64,000 nt of DNA from Rhodocyclaceae bacterium (GTDB taxonomy: Bacteria > Pseudomonadota > Gammaproteobacteria > Burkholderiales > Rhodocyclaceae). The notes below the pieces were generated by a model. The model worked only from the letters and a program-made list of their open reading frames with translations, was not told the origin of the DNA and did no database searches. This document shows, piece by piece, positions 53,133-64,000 of this stretch (its first letter is position 1; the number at the start of each line of letters is the position of its first letter). A program made the position numbers and the translations under genes. The stretch is taken from the NCBI GenBank assembly GCA_016721505.1, contig JADKHX010000008.1, positions 1 through 64,000 on the forward strand, in the 5' to 3' direction.

Positions 53133-53180
53133 AAGTTGGTGCTGGCGATGGAATGGCTGGTTCATCGGCCAGACGGCGTT
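53133..53180 (-). repeat. Family A repeat, long form, inverted, upstream of the MATE gene
   Basis: AAGTTGGTGCTGGCGATGG, AATGGCTGGTTCATC, GGCCAGACGGCGTT: a long form with a few changes, lying in the 5' region of the MATE gene. Confidence 0.88.
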
Positions 53181-53255
53181 TCACCACACGCGACGGCGAA
53201 GAGCGCGTCTTTTGCGCGACCGCCTTGTCGCTGGTAGTTTTTGGTTTTGCTATCG

Positions 53256-53273
53256 TTTCACCAGCACCAACTG
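53256..53273 (+). repeat. Family A repeat tail
   Basis: TTTCACCAGCACCAACTG, with no head. It faces the inverted long copy at 53133-53180 across 75 bases, so the pair could form a stem. Confidence 0.8.
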
Positions 53274-53342
53274 AACTACCAAGCTTGTGCGATGCCATAA
53301 AATGACACCCTCGCCTCACCCTCAATCATCTGGTCACTTTGC

Positions 53343-57581
<4,239 letters not shown>

Positions 57582-57618
57582 TCCTTGCGGCGCTCGGCCG
57601 CAGCAACCCTGTCAGGCA

Positions 57619-58221
57619 CTAGACCTGTGGCGGAATCCGCGCAGCGCGCCCAACGCGAGCTACACGCTTTTCCAGTCGCGCCACATCGTCGCGCAGGCTG
57701 TCGACTTCGCGTGAAAAATCGCTGACAGCGACGCGCTGGGCGATGAGAGGATTTTCTTCGGTGAAATATTCGGCGAAGTTTCCAGCGAGATTTTGAGCGG
57801 CGCCAGCATTCCATGTGCCGAATCGCTTTGCGCCGTCGACTAAGCGATGGGCGGCGATGTCGCCGACGACTTTTGAGAGATCTTCTTCGACATCCCATTT
57901 GAGATTGCGGATGACGAAACTCAGGGCTTCGGCGAAATCTACTGAGCCGGATAATTTGACTGCGCGCATCAGCACTGGCAGGCCTTGCAACAAGAGCAAA
58001 GGCGCGCTGGCGGGCAGGTTGATAGTGACATCGGCTTCTGCCTTATCGTCAGTTGGCGACGACAGAAAACCGTTGTCGAGCACGACGATATTCGCGTCAA
58101 ACGGTGGCATCACCACGCGTGCGCTGCGTCCGGCAAATACGGCTAGTTTTTCACGCGCCCAGTCGGCTTGACCAAGCACGTGATTAATGGCCGCCAGCGC
58201 CGGAATCGGGAGTGCCGCCAT
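57619..58221 (-). CDS. ubiJ: Ubiquinone biosynthesis accessory factor UbiJ (SCP2 domain)
   Basis: A 200-residue protein with an N-terminal SCP2 lipid-binding domain (ALAAINHVLGQADWAREKLAVFAGRSARVVMPPFDANIVVL...ADVTINLPASAPLLLLQG) and a C-terminal coiled coil (REVDSLRDDVARLEKRVARV). UbiJ helps assemble the ubiquinone-modifying enzymes and binds the polyprenyl intermediate. ubiE is encoded 1 kb upstream on the same strand; the two usually go together with ubiB, which is not in the window. Confidence 0.88.
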   Translation of the reverse strand: MAALPIPALAAINHVLGQADWAREKLAVFAGRSARVVMPPFDANIVVLDNGFLSSPTDDKAEADVTINLPASAPLLLLQGLPVLMRAVKLSGSVDFAEALSFVIRNLKWDVEEDLSKVVGDIAAHRLVDGAKRFGTWNAGAAQNLAGNFAEYFTEENPLIAQRVAVSDFSREVDSLRDDVARLEKRVARVGRAARIPPQV

Positions 58222-58224
58222 ACG

Positions 58225-59136
58225 CTAGCTCAGTTGTTGTATGCCAGCAATTTGCCAGCCGCGTGAGCCATCGGTCGGTTTGGTCAAATGCCAGATTTCT
58301 TCAAAGGCTTGCGGTGCGTTGTGGATGTCCTCACGCAATTGGCCGAAGTAACGCACGCTGGCGATTTGGCGATTGTCTTCGCTGGTGACGCTCAACAATT
58401 CTGCATCAAGCTGAACGACATCCGTTTGTGATTTAACGCTGCCACGCTCTTGCAGTTGCAGCTGGATTTCGGCGAAAACTTCCGGCGCGGTGAATTGCCG
58501 AATGTCATCCAAATCGCCACGATCGTTGGCGGCTTGCAGGCGAACAAAATTGAGTTTGGCTTGGCGGACGAAACCAGCAACATCGAAACCATCGGGGATG
58601 CTGGCGGATGCCGCTTCAGTTTTGCCAGTTGGTGCTGGTGGTACGCTGTTATTGACGCCCGGCACCGGTTCGAAGTGCGCTGAATCAAGACGCACAGGTG
58701 GCGCAACATTTGGCTCCCCACCGGCGTACTGCATTGCCGGCGCTGGTTCACGCTTGCGCATCAGCCAGCGGAACAGAAACACTGCCGCCATCGCCAGCAG
58801 CGCGATCATCATGAAATTCGCAACCCCTTCGCCCATGCCGAAATGCGACAGCATGGCGGCTAGACCTATACCTGCTGCTAGTCCTGCCAGCGGTCCTAGC
58901 CAACGGCTCATGCCGGGCTTTGCGGCCGCAGCTGGCGCCGGCGCGCTGGTGGTCGCATTCGACGGCACGGCGTTTTGCGCTGGCGCGGGTGGTGGTGTGG
59001 CTTGGCGTGGCGTGCTGCGCGTCATACCAAATGATTTGCCGCCGCCAAGACGGGCGGCTTGTGCATCGCTTACTGTCAGACCAACAGTGAATGCCAAGGC
59101 GACGAGTGCAAGGAAAAAGTCTTTGGAACGATTCAT
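58225..59136 (-). CDS. Tim44-like domain membrane protein
   Basis: A 303-residue protein with a signal/anchor (MNRSKDFFLALVALAFTVGLTVSDAQAARLGGGKSFG), a Pro/Ala-rich linker, two short hydrophobic segments (WLGPLAGLAAGIGLAAMLSHFG and VANFMMIALLAMAAVFLFRWLM), and a C-terminal Tim44-like domain (DVAGFVRQAKLNFVRLQAANDRGDLDDIRQFTAPEVFAEIQLQL...WHLTKP). Function in bacteria is unclear. The linker before the domain contains VPPAPTGKT, encoded by a family A tail. It is placed between ubiE and ubiJ. Confidence 0.88.
   Translation of the reverse strand: MNRSKDFFLALVALAFTVGLTVSDAQAARLGGGKSFGMTRSTPRQATPPPAPAQNAVPSNATTSAPAPAAAAKPGMSRWLGPLAGLAAGIGLAAMLSHFGMGEGVANFMMIALLAMAAVFLFRWLMRKREPAPAMQYAGGEPNVAPPVRLDSAHFEPVPGVNNSVPPAPTGKTEAASASIPDGFDVAGFVRQAKLNFVRLQAANDRGDLDDIRQFTAPEVFAEIQLQLQERGSVKSQTDVVQLDAELLSVTSEDNRQIASVRYFGQLREDIHNAPQAFEEIWHLTKPTDGSRGWQIAGIQQLS
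58625..58640 (-). repeat. Family A repeat tail inside the Tim44-like gene
   Basis: CCAGTTGGTGCTGGTG on the plus strand; read on the coding strand as PAPTG in a linker between the membrane part and the Tim44 domain. Confidence 0.8.
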
Positions 59137-59172
59137 GTGCGTTTTACCAATGAGAATGAAACGAATTTAGCT

Positions 59173-59904
59173 TCAAAACTTATAGCCGCGATGCAATGCC
59201 ACCACACCCGCTGCCAAGTTAAATACTTCGACTTTCTCCAAGCCAATTTGTTCCATCAAAGCTTTCAAAGTTTCTTGATCTGGATGCATGCGTATCGATT
59301 CGGCAAGATAACGATAGGAATCGGCATCACCAGCAATTTTCTGCCCCAGCCACGGCAAGACTTTGAACGAATACAAATCGTAAAGCGGTGCTAAAGGTGC
59401 CGCGACTTTGGAAAACTCCAGCACCAGTAAGCGTCCGCCAGGCCGCAACACGCGGCGCATCTCAGCCAGCGCTAAATCTTTATGTGTCATATTGCGTAAA
59501 CCAAAAGCCACCGTGACGATGTCAAAATAATCATCGGGGAACGGCAATTTTTCCGCGTCGCATTGCGCCACAGGAAACATATGGCCTTCGTCGAGCAAGC
59601 GATCACGGCCAACAGTGAGCATCGCGTTATTGATGTCGGTAAGCCAGACTTGACCTTGTTTGCCAACGCGAGGCGCAAATGCCGAGCACAAATCGGCGGT
59701 GCCACCAGCGACATCCAATACGTATTCACCCGTGCGCGGCGCGGCGATTTCTATCGCAAACTTCTTCCATAGGCGATGCAGACCTGCCGACATCAAATCG
59801 TTCATCACGTCGTAGTTTTTTGCCACCGACGAGAACACACCTTCGACCCGCGATGCCTTGTCGCGTTCATTGACTTGTTCAAATCCGAAATGCGTTTCAG
59901 CCAT
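59173..59904 (-). CDS. ubiE: Ubiquinone/menaquinone C-methyltransferase UbiE
   Basis: An SAM-dependent methyltransferase of 243 residues acting on the quinone ring. It has FGFEQVNERDKASRVEGVFSSVAKNYDVMNDLMSAGLHRLWK (family start), SAM motif VLDVAGGTADLCSAF and VTVAFGLRNMTHKDLALAEMRRVLRPGGRLLVLEFSK. It is followed by the Tim44-like gene and ubiJ on the same strand, consistent with a quinone operon. Confidence 0.96.
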   Translation of the reverse strand: MAETHFGFEQVNERDKASRVEGVFSSVAKNYDVMNDLMSAGLHRLWKKFAIEIAAPRTGEYVLDVAGGTADLCSAFAPRVGKQGQVWLTDINNAMLTVGRDRLLDEGHMFPVAQCDAEKLPFPDDYFDIVTVAFGLRNMTHKDLALAEMRRVLRPGGRLLVLEFSKVAAPLAPLYDLYSFKVLPWLGQKIAGDADSYRYLAESIRMHPDQETLKALMEQIGLEKVEVFNLAAGVVALHRGYKF

Positions 59905-59914
59905 GTTTTTCTCG

Positions 59915-60337
59915 TTAGTGACTGCACGCGCCGCTGTGTTGGTGGGCGGTCGGTGCCGTGGTATCTATATCGCGACTGGCCCCGGCTTTTGCAAGCTGGG
60001 CCAAATAATTTGCCATCAACTGTTCCGCGTGCATACCCAATTCGTGGAGTAAATCCCACGAATACAAGCCGGTGTCGTGGCCGTCGGAAAACACTAATTT
60101 CAGTGCGTAGTTGCCAACCGGCTCGATGGCCGTGATGCCGACATTGCGTTTGCCGGTTTGCAGCACTTCCTGGCCTGGACCGTGGCCTCGAACTTCTGCC
60201 GAAGGTGAATACACGCGGAGCAATTCGCAGGGCAAGTTGAAGCGCGCGCCATCAGAAAAATGTAGCTCTAGCACGCGTGATTTGGCGTGTAAAACTATCT
60301 CGGTGGGTGTTGGGGTGGTGGGGCTAAGGCCAGCCAT
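59915..60337 (-). CDS. DUF971 family protein
   Basis: A 140-residue protein starting at 60337 (MAGLSPTTPTPTEIVLHAKSRVLELHFSDGARFNLPCELLRVYSPSAEVRGHG...GITAIEPVGNYALKLVFSDGHDTGLYSWDLLHELG) with the DUF971 / gamma-butyrobetaine hydroxylase N-terminal-like fold, known from proteins linked to Fe-S or iron handling. The C-terminal tail has several histidines (APTAHQHSGACSH). It lies 11 bases upstream of ubiE on the same strand. Confidence 0.9.
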   Translation of the reverse strand: MAGLSPTTPTPTEIVLHAKSRVLELHFSDGARFNLPCELLRVYSPSAEVRGHGPGQEVLQTGKRNVGITAIEPVGNYALKLVFSDGHDTGLYSWDLLHELGMHAEQLMANYLAQLAKAGASRDIDTTAPTAHQHSGACSH

Positions 60338-60458
60338 AGTATTTGTCGTTGCGAGTGCGCGGGGCAAGGCACGTATGATAGTCCAACGCTTCGGTAATAA
60401 TTTTGTCACCTGGGCGCAATAAACTGCCGTTTGAACTTTTGAGCGAACGATAAAACCT

Positions 60459-61151
60459 ATGGCCGTCACTATTTTGGTCGTCGAAGATGAACCAGCAATA
60501 CGCTCTTTGATCGAAGTCAATTTGCGCCGTGCTGGCTATGCGGTGGCGCTTGCCGCTGATGCGAACGAAGCGCAACGCATAGTCAATGAGACGCTGCCCG
60601 CACTGGTGTTGCTGGATTGGATGTTGCCTGGCATTTCCGGCATTGAATACGCGCGCCGTTTGCGTCGCGATGCGCGCACCAAAACGCTGCCCATCATCAT
60701 GCTCACCGCGAAGAGCGAAGAGCGTGACAAAGTTGATGCGCTTGAAGGCGGCGCTGATGACTATGTAACCAAACCATTTTCGGCGCGTGAATTGATGGCA
60801 CGTATCAAGGCGTTGCTGCGACGAAATGCGCCGCACACCACCGATGACTTAATCAAGATAGGCGATCTATTGCTCGATCCGGTGAGCCATCGTGTCAGCG
60901 CTTTGGACGAAACAGTAAACCTTGGCCCGACCGAATTTCGCTTGCTGCATTTTTTTATGGCACACCCCGAGCGTGTGCATAGCCGCACGCAATTGCTTGA
61001 CCGCATATGGGGCGATGGTGTGTATGTCGAAGAGCGTACCGTCGATGTGCATATCCGGCGACTTCGCGCGGCGTTGGAGCCGACAAAATGTGACGACATG
61101 ATTCAGACCGTGCGCGGCACCGGCTATCGCTTTTCTGCTAGCGGACGATGA
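60459..61151 (+). CDS. phoB: Phosphate regulon response regulator PhoB
   Basis: A 230-residue OmpR-type regulator. The receiver (1-120) has EDEPAIRSLIEVNLRRAGY, the phosphorylation site in LVLLDWMLPGISG and KPFSARELMARIKALLRR; a winged-helix domain follows (LDPVSHRVSALDETVNLGPTEFRLLHFFMAHPERVHSRTQLLDRIWGDGVYVEERTVDVHIRRLRAAL). The motifs GPTEFRLL and SRxQLLDxxWG are typical of PhoB. It overlaps phoR (ATGA). Confidence 0.94.
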   Translation: MAVTILVVEDEPAIRSLIEVNLRRAGYAVALAADANEAQRIVNETLPALVLLDWMLPGISGIEYARRLRRDARTKTLPIIMLTAKSEERDKVDALEGGADDYVTKPFSARELMARIKALLRRNAPHTTDDLIKIGDLLLDPVSHRVSALDETVNLGPTEFRLLHFFMAHPERVHSRTQLLDRIWGDGVYVEERTVDVHIRRLRAALEPTKCDDMIQTVRGTGYRFSASGR

Positions 61152-62458
61152 ACGACGCACGCGCGGCTTTTTTTAGCAGCCTCTTGCTATTGACGTTGTG
61201 CGTGGTGGCAGCTGGTTTGGTGTTTGGCTGGCCGCAGGCGGCGATTACCGCGCTATGTTTTTGCGTGTATTTTTTGCTGCGACAGATGCAAGAAATTGGT
61301 CGATTGCTGGATTGGGCTCGACAGCCGTTGGGCACACCACCGCCGGTGGCATTGGGCGACAGTGTTTGGGACAGTGTGTTTGGTGCGCTCACCCGCCACC
61401 ATCGCGAAAGCATGCTGGAACGGCATCAATTGAATTTAGCTTTGGATCGCTTTCGCCTCGCCGCAGAAGCCTTGCCCGACGGCGTGGTCATTCTTGACGA
61501 AGAACAGCAAATCGAATGGATGAATCGGCAAGCCGCGCTGTGTCTGAGTCTGCATGCCAGCGCTGATTTGGGCGGACGCATTTTGCATTTGTTGCGCGAA
61601 CCGGAATTTCAGGTCTATCTCGCCGACCCCGATAACTTCGATCATGCTTTGTCATTGTCTACAACGCGCAGTCCTGGGCGTTTCTTGCAACTGCAAATGA
61701 TGCCGTTTTCCGCTGGTCGCTCGCTGCTGTTGGTGCGCGACACCACGCAATTGGTGCGCATGAGTACTATGCGACGCGATTTCGTGGCCAATGTTTCGCA
61801 TGAACTCAAAACACCGTTAACGGTGACCTTGGGTTTTTTGGAAACGCTAGAGGACTCGCCTGCGGACACCACGCCACAGGAGCGCGCGCACTATATTCAC
61901 ATGGCGAGCACACAGGCGCGGCGAATGCAGTCATTGATTGAAGACTTGCTGACACTTTCTATGCTGGAGACCAACGCGCAGCCCAAAGATGAGCAAGTTG
62001 ATTTAGAAAAGCTGACCAACACCGTACTCGCCGATGCGCAAGCCTTGTCTAGAAATCAGCATGAGATTGTGCTTGACATCGATACGCCAGGAATCATTCA
62101 TGGCGATGCATCCGAGTTGCATTCGGCCTTACTCAATCTCGCTAGCAATGCGGTGCATTACACGCCCGCTGGCGGTCGCATCGTCTTGCATTGGAAAATT
62201 TTGGCAACAGGCGAAGGCGAGCTTGGCGTGACCGATACTGGTATCGGGATTGCAATATCCGATATTGACCGGCTGACTGAACGATTTTTCCGCGCCGATA
62301 AAAGTCGTGCCAGAGTTGGCAACGCAAGTGGCACGGAGCTCGGTTTGGCAATTGTCAAACAAGTCGTTGAGCGCCACCACAGCAAGCTGGTGATACGCAG
62401 TGTACTTGGACAAGGCTCGACGTTTTGCATAGTTTTCCCGGCGGATCGCCTGGCCTAG
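61148..62458 (+). CDS. phoR: Phosphate regulon sensor kinase PhoR
   Basis: A 436-residue membrane kinase with N-terminal helices (AFFSSLLLLTLCVVAAGLVFG and AAITALCFCVYFLL), a PAS-like region (about 90-200), the phosphorylated histidine in FVANVSHELKTPLTVTLGFLETL, and HATPase motifs (NLASNAVHYTPAGG; GVTDTGIGI; GTELGLAIVKQVVERH). It overlaps phoB by 4 bases. With PhoB it should control phoD and other phosphate genes. Confidence 0.94.
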   Translation: MNDARAAFFSSLLLLTLCVVAAGLVFGWPQAAITALCFCVYFLLRQMQEIGRLLDWARQPLGTPPPVALGDSVWDSVFGALTRHHRESMLERHQLNLALDRFRLAAEALPDGVVILDEEQQIEWMNRQAALCLSLHASADLGGRILHLLREPEFQVYLADPDNFDHALSLSTTRSPGRFLQLQMMPFSAGRSLLLVRDTTQLVRMSTMRRDFVANVSHELKTPLTVTLGFLETLEDSPADTTPQERAHYIHMASTQARRMQSLIEDLLTLSMLETNAQPKDEQVDLEKLTNTVLADAQALSRNQHEIVLDIDTPGIIHGDASELHSALLNLASNAVHYTPAGGRIVLHWKILATGEGELGVTDTGIGIAISDIDRLTERFFRADKSRARVGNASGTELGLAIVKQVVERHHSKLVIRSVLGQGSTFCIVFPADRLA

Positions 62459-62472
62459 AATTCGTTTTCTTT

Positions 62473-62555
62473 GCGGCGGCGGAGCAGGGAAATCGCAAAG
62501 CAGGGCTTTGCGCCTTTGCAGCGATTCGGCTTTGCAAAGCAAAGACTCCACATAA
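62473..62555 (+). repeat. Family B repeat, copy 3
   Basis: GCGGCGGCGGAGCAGGGAAATC, palindrome GCAAAGC-agg-GCTTTGC (62495-62511), GCCTTTGCAGCGATTCGGC, TTTGCAAAGCAAAGACTCCACAT. The second palindrome is weaker than in copies 1 and 2, and the A tail is degraded (ATCACCAAAAC). Located between phoR and the hydrolase-fold gene. Confidence 0.8.
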
Positions 62556-62587
62556 TCACCAAAACGTTCAGCTTCTAAGGAATCCGC

Positions 62588-63499
62588 ATGCTCAGTTCCA
62601 TCATCGATAGCACGTTGGCGCGAACGGCGAAATTTTTCTCATCTAGGAAAATGCCGGTGGTTGCCAACATGTCTTTTCGTACCGTCACAACACCGGTTGG
62701 CACTGTGCGCTTGTACGACTCAGCGCCAAACGACCGGAGCAAACCTTGTGTAGTTTTTGTACCCGACGGCCCGAATGTGATTGAACATCACGCGGCAGTA
62801 TTTTCGCTGCTCACGCCACATGTTCGCGTGGTGTGCTTCGATATGCCGGGCTTTGGTTTTTCCTTGCCACGCGCGACTTACGGACATAGTTTGAACCAAG
62901 GTGCGGCGGCGGTGATTGCTGTGCTTGATGCGCTGTCGATTGCAAAAACTTGGTTGGCGTTTAGTTGCGGCAATGGTTTTTATGCAATGCGCACGGCGCA
63001 GTTGGCACCTGATCGAGTCGCTGGATTGTTTCTGACGCAGACTCCGGCGCTCAGGGTAATGGCGCCATGGACACAGCGCATTTTGCCGCGCGCACTGCGC
63101 ACGCCGGTGCTCGGACAAATTTTGGTGTGGCTCACGCGCAAGAAATTGTCTCACGGTTGGTATCAGGTGGCTTTGCCGCGCGGTGCAGATGCCAGTAGCT
63201 ATCAAACGACTGCCAACAATGCCTTGACAGCGGGTGGCAGCTTTTGTCTAGCCAGCATTACGCAAGGCCTGGCGCGCGAAATCGACACGCCAATGAGCGG
63301 CATTGGCGCGCCGTGCACTTTGCTTTGGGGCGAGAAAGATCACTCGCACAAACACACTGATCCAGCATCTTTGCTCAATGATATTCCGCATGCTGAAATC
63401 ATCCGCTTCGCCGATTGCGGACACTTTTCGGATTTGGAGCAGCCTGCGCGTTATTGCGAATTATTGCTTGCACGCGTTGGCGGGACAAAACCGGCCTAG
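62588..63499 (+). CDS. Alpha/beta-hydrolase-fold protein with altered nucleophile elbow
   Basis: A 303-residue protein (also M23 or M28 as possible starts) of the alpha/beta-hydrolase fold: SKPCVVFVPDGPNVIEHHAAVFSLL, VRVVCFDMPGFGFSLP, and the late acid and histidine in TLLWGEKDHSHKHT and IIRFADCGHFSDLEQP. The nucleophile elbow, normally GxSxG, reads FSCGNG, placing a Gly where Ser is expected. It could be inactive, use another residue, or I may be misaligning by two positions. No partner gene is evident. Confidence 0.8.
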   Translation: MLSSIIDSTLARTAKFFSSRKMPVVANMSFRTVTTPVGTVRLYDSAPNDRSKPCVVFVPDGPNVIEHHAAVFSLLTPHVRVVCFDMPGFGFSLPRATYGHSLNQGAAAVIAVLDALSIAKTWLAFSCGNGFYAMRTAQLAPDRVAGLFLTQTPALRVMAPWTQRILPRALRTPVLGQILVWLTRKKLSHGWYQVALPRGADASSYQTTANNALTAGGSFCLASITQGLAREIDTPMSGIGAPCTLLWGEKDHSHKHTDPASLLNDIPHAEIIRFADCGHFSDLEQPARYCELLLARVGGTKPA

Positions 63500-63512
63500 G
63501 CCGACCAAGTAA

Positions 63513-64000
63513 TTAGACCGGTTTTGTTTTCGCAGCGACAATCTCGAAAGTGCAGCGTTCGAATTCGTTGCCGCGATCCAGCACATGCAGCAACTTAGCG
63601 CGGTCGATATGGCCTTCATTGAACATATCGATGATCCGACCGATACGAAAAGTCCCGGCGGGAACAATGATCGCTTCAGGTTCATGCACTGCAGGCATTG
63701 CCGGCAAGCGCATACCTTGGTGATATGGTTCGTTGGATTTGGGATCGATAACACGAACTGCCACTGGTAGGGCACTGCCGGGGAATAGTTGAATGCCAAT
63801 GCTTACCGTCGGAGTTTCACCGTCTTCTTGCAAAATCCAGCGCACACCGCCCACCATGAAACGTGTCGAACCACCGAGCTTGATGGCGATTAGCTGTCCG
63901 CTACCCACGCGAACTCCCACTTTGAGTGGCCGTTGCAAACGCACGCCGTTGGCTGATTGATCGAGCAATTGCCAATCATCAATGAGTGACCAACTTTCGA
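63513..64000 (-). CDS. PilZ-type protein, N-terminus beyond the window
   Basis: The C-terminal 162 residues of a protein read on the minus strand from the right edge (ESWSLIDDWQLLDQSANGVRLQRPLKVGVRVGSGQLIAIKLGGSTRFMVGGVRWI) to the stop at 63513. The D-x-S-x-x-G motif in LLDQSANG is the second half of a PilZ cyclic di-GMP binding site; the arginine motif would be upstream, outside the window. It ends beside the hydrolase-fold gene (convergent). Confidence 0.6.
   Translation of the reverse strand, partial: ESWSLIDDWQLLDQSANGVRLQRPLKVGVRVGSGQLIAIKLGGSTRFMVGGVRWILQEDGETPTVSIGIQLFPGSALPVAVRVIDPKSNEPYHQGMRLPAMPAVHEPEAIIVPAGTFRIGRIIDMFNEGHIDRAKLLHVLDRGNEFERCTFEIVAAKTKPV

Noticed and set aside
52984..53325. 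A 113-codon minus-strand frame containing SSVGAGET and SPAPTYDS
   Set aside because: It overlaps the MATE start out of frame and its recognisable peptides come only from two family A repeats; no conserved domain or ribosome site.

Overview
The window is chromosomal DNA from a betaproteobacterium. Support comes from housekeeping gene order (yicC / gmk-rpoZ-spoT; kinase-phosphatase-rph-rdgB-hemW), families mainly seen in that class (DUF3460, DUF3501, DUF3683, DUF971), UbiE/UbiJ quinone genes, and an OxyR with its two redox cysteines at residues 199 and 208. I cannot place it to genus. I see no rRNA, tRNA, CRISPR array, prophage, transposase or integrase.

Layout. 1-1620: a damaged stretch with a c-type cytochrome-like gene, ohr and ohrR, all broken by single-base indels that mostly sit in homopolymers. 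1732-6163 (minus): kinase, PP2C phosphatase, RNase PH, RdgB and HemW in one tightly overlapping run. 6291-12536: acyl-CoA synthetase, YicC, guanylate kinase, RNA polymerase omega, SpoT, DUF3460. 12563-16772 (minus): RND pump and adaptor, divergent from oxyR. 17994-20461: rubrerythrin, a two-cluster Fe-S oxidoreductase and DUF3501. 20522-27817: a LytS/LytTR-type two-component pair facing away from a TonB receptor, an NTF2-like secreted protein and a secreted zinc peptidase. 27894-32440: an alkane oxidation locus (AraC regulator, AlkB, two rubredoxins, a rubrerythrin, a frameshifted rubredoxin reductase). 32606-35841: ketoacyl synthase, small monooxygenase-fold protein and two membrane proteins. 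35860-43549: tandem-GST protein, Slt, 5-FCL, PAS-GGDEF-EAL, molybdopterin oxidoreductase. 43705-49787 (minus): IlvA, two TPM proteins with LemA, PhoD. 50334-64000: FumC, MATE pump, a very large FAD/Fe-S oxidoreductase, UbiJ, Tim44-like, UbiE, DUF971, PhoBR, an alpha/beta-hydrolase-fold protein and a PilZ-type protein cut by the window edge.

The most unusual content is two families of short dispersed repeats. Family A ends in the module ACCAGCACCAACTGG and occurs about 18 times, in a short form headed AACGGCGTGTG, a long form with an extra central palindromic block, and lone tails. Family B (about 80-95 bp, two strong internal palindromes) occurs three times, and two of its copies carry the family A tail. 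Copies lie between genes, form gene ends (they supply stop codons), and are read through in frame inside proteins (HemW, Tim44-like protein, RND pump, the large FAD/Fe-S protein), always at termini or linkers. This resembles in kind the protein-coding palindromic elements of Rickettsia and REP/REPIN elements of other bacteria.

Two further oddities need caution. A 343-nt, almost pure G tract splits the C-terminus of the FAD/Fe-S gene exactly between the codons of its expected ending. Clustered homopolymer-length indels break ohr, ohrR, a cytochrome gene, the rubredoxin reductase and a TonB receptor. Both may be sequencing or assembly faults rather than biology.
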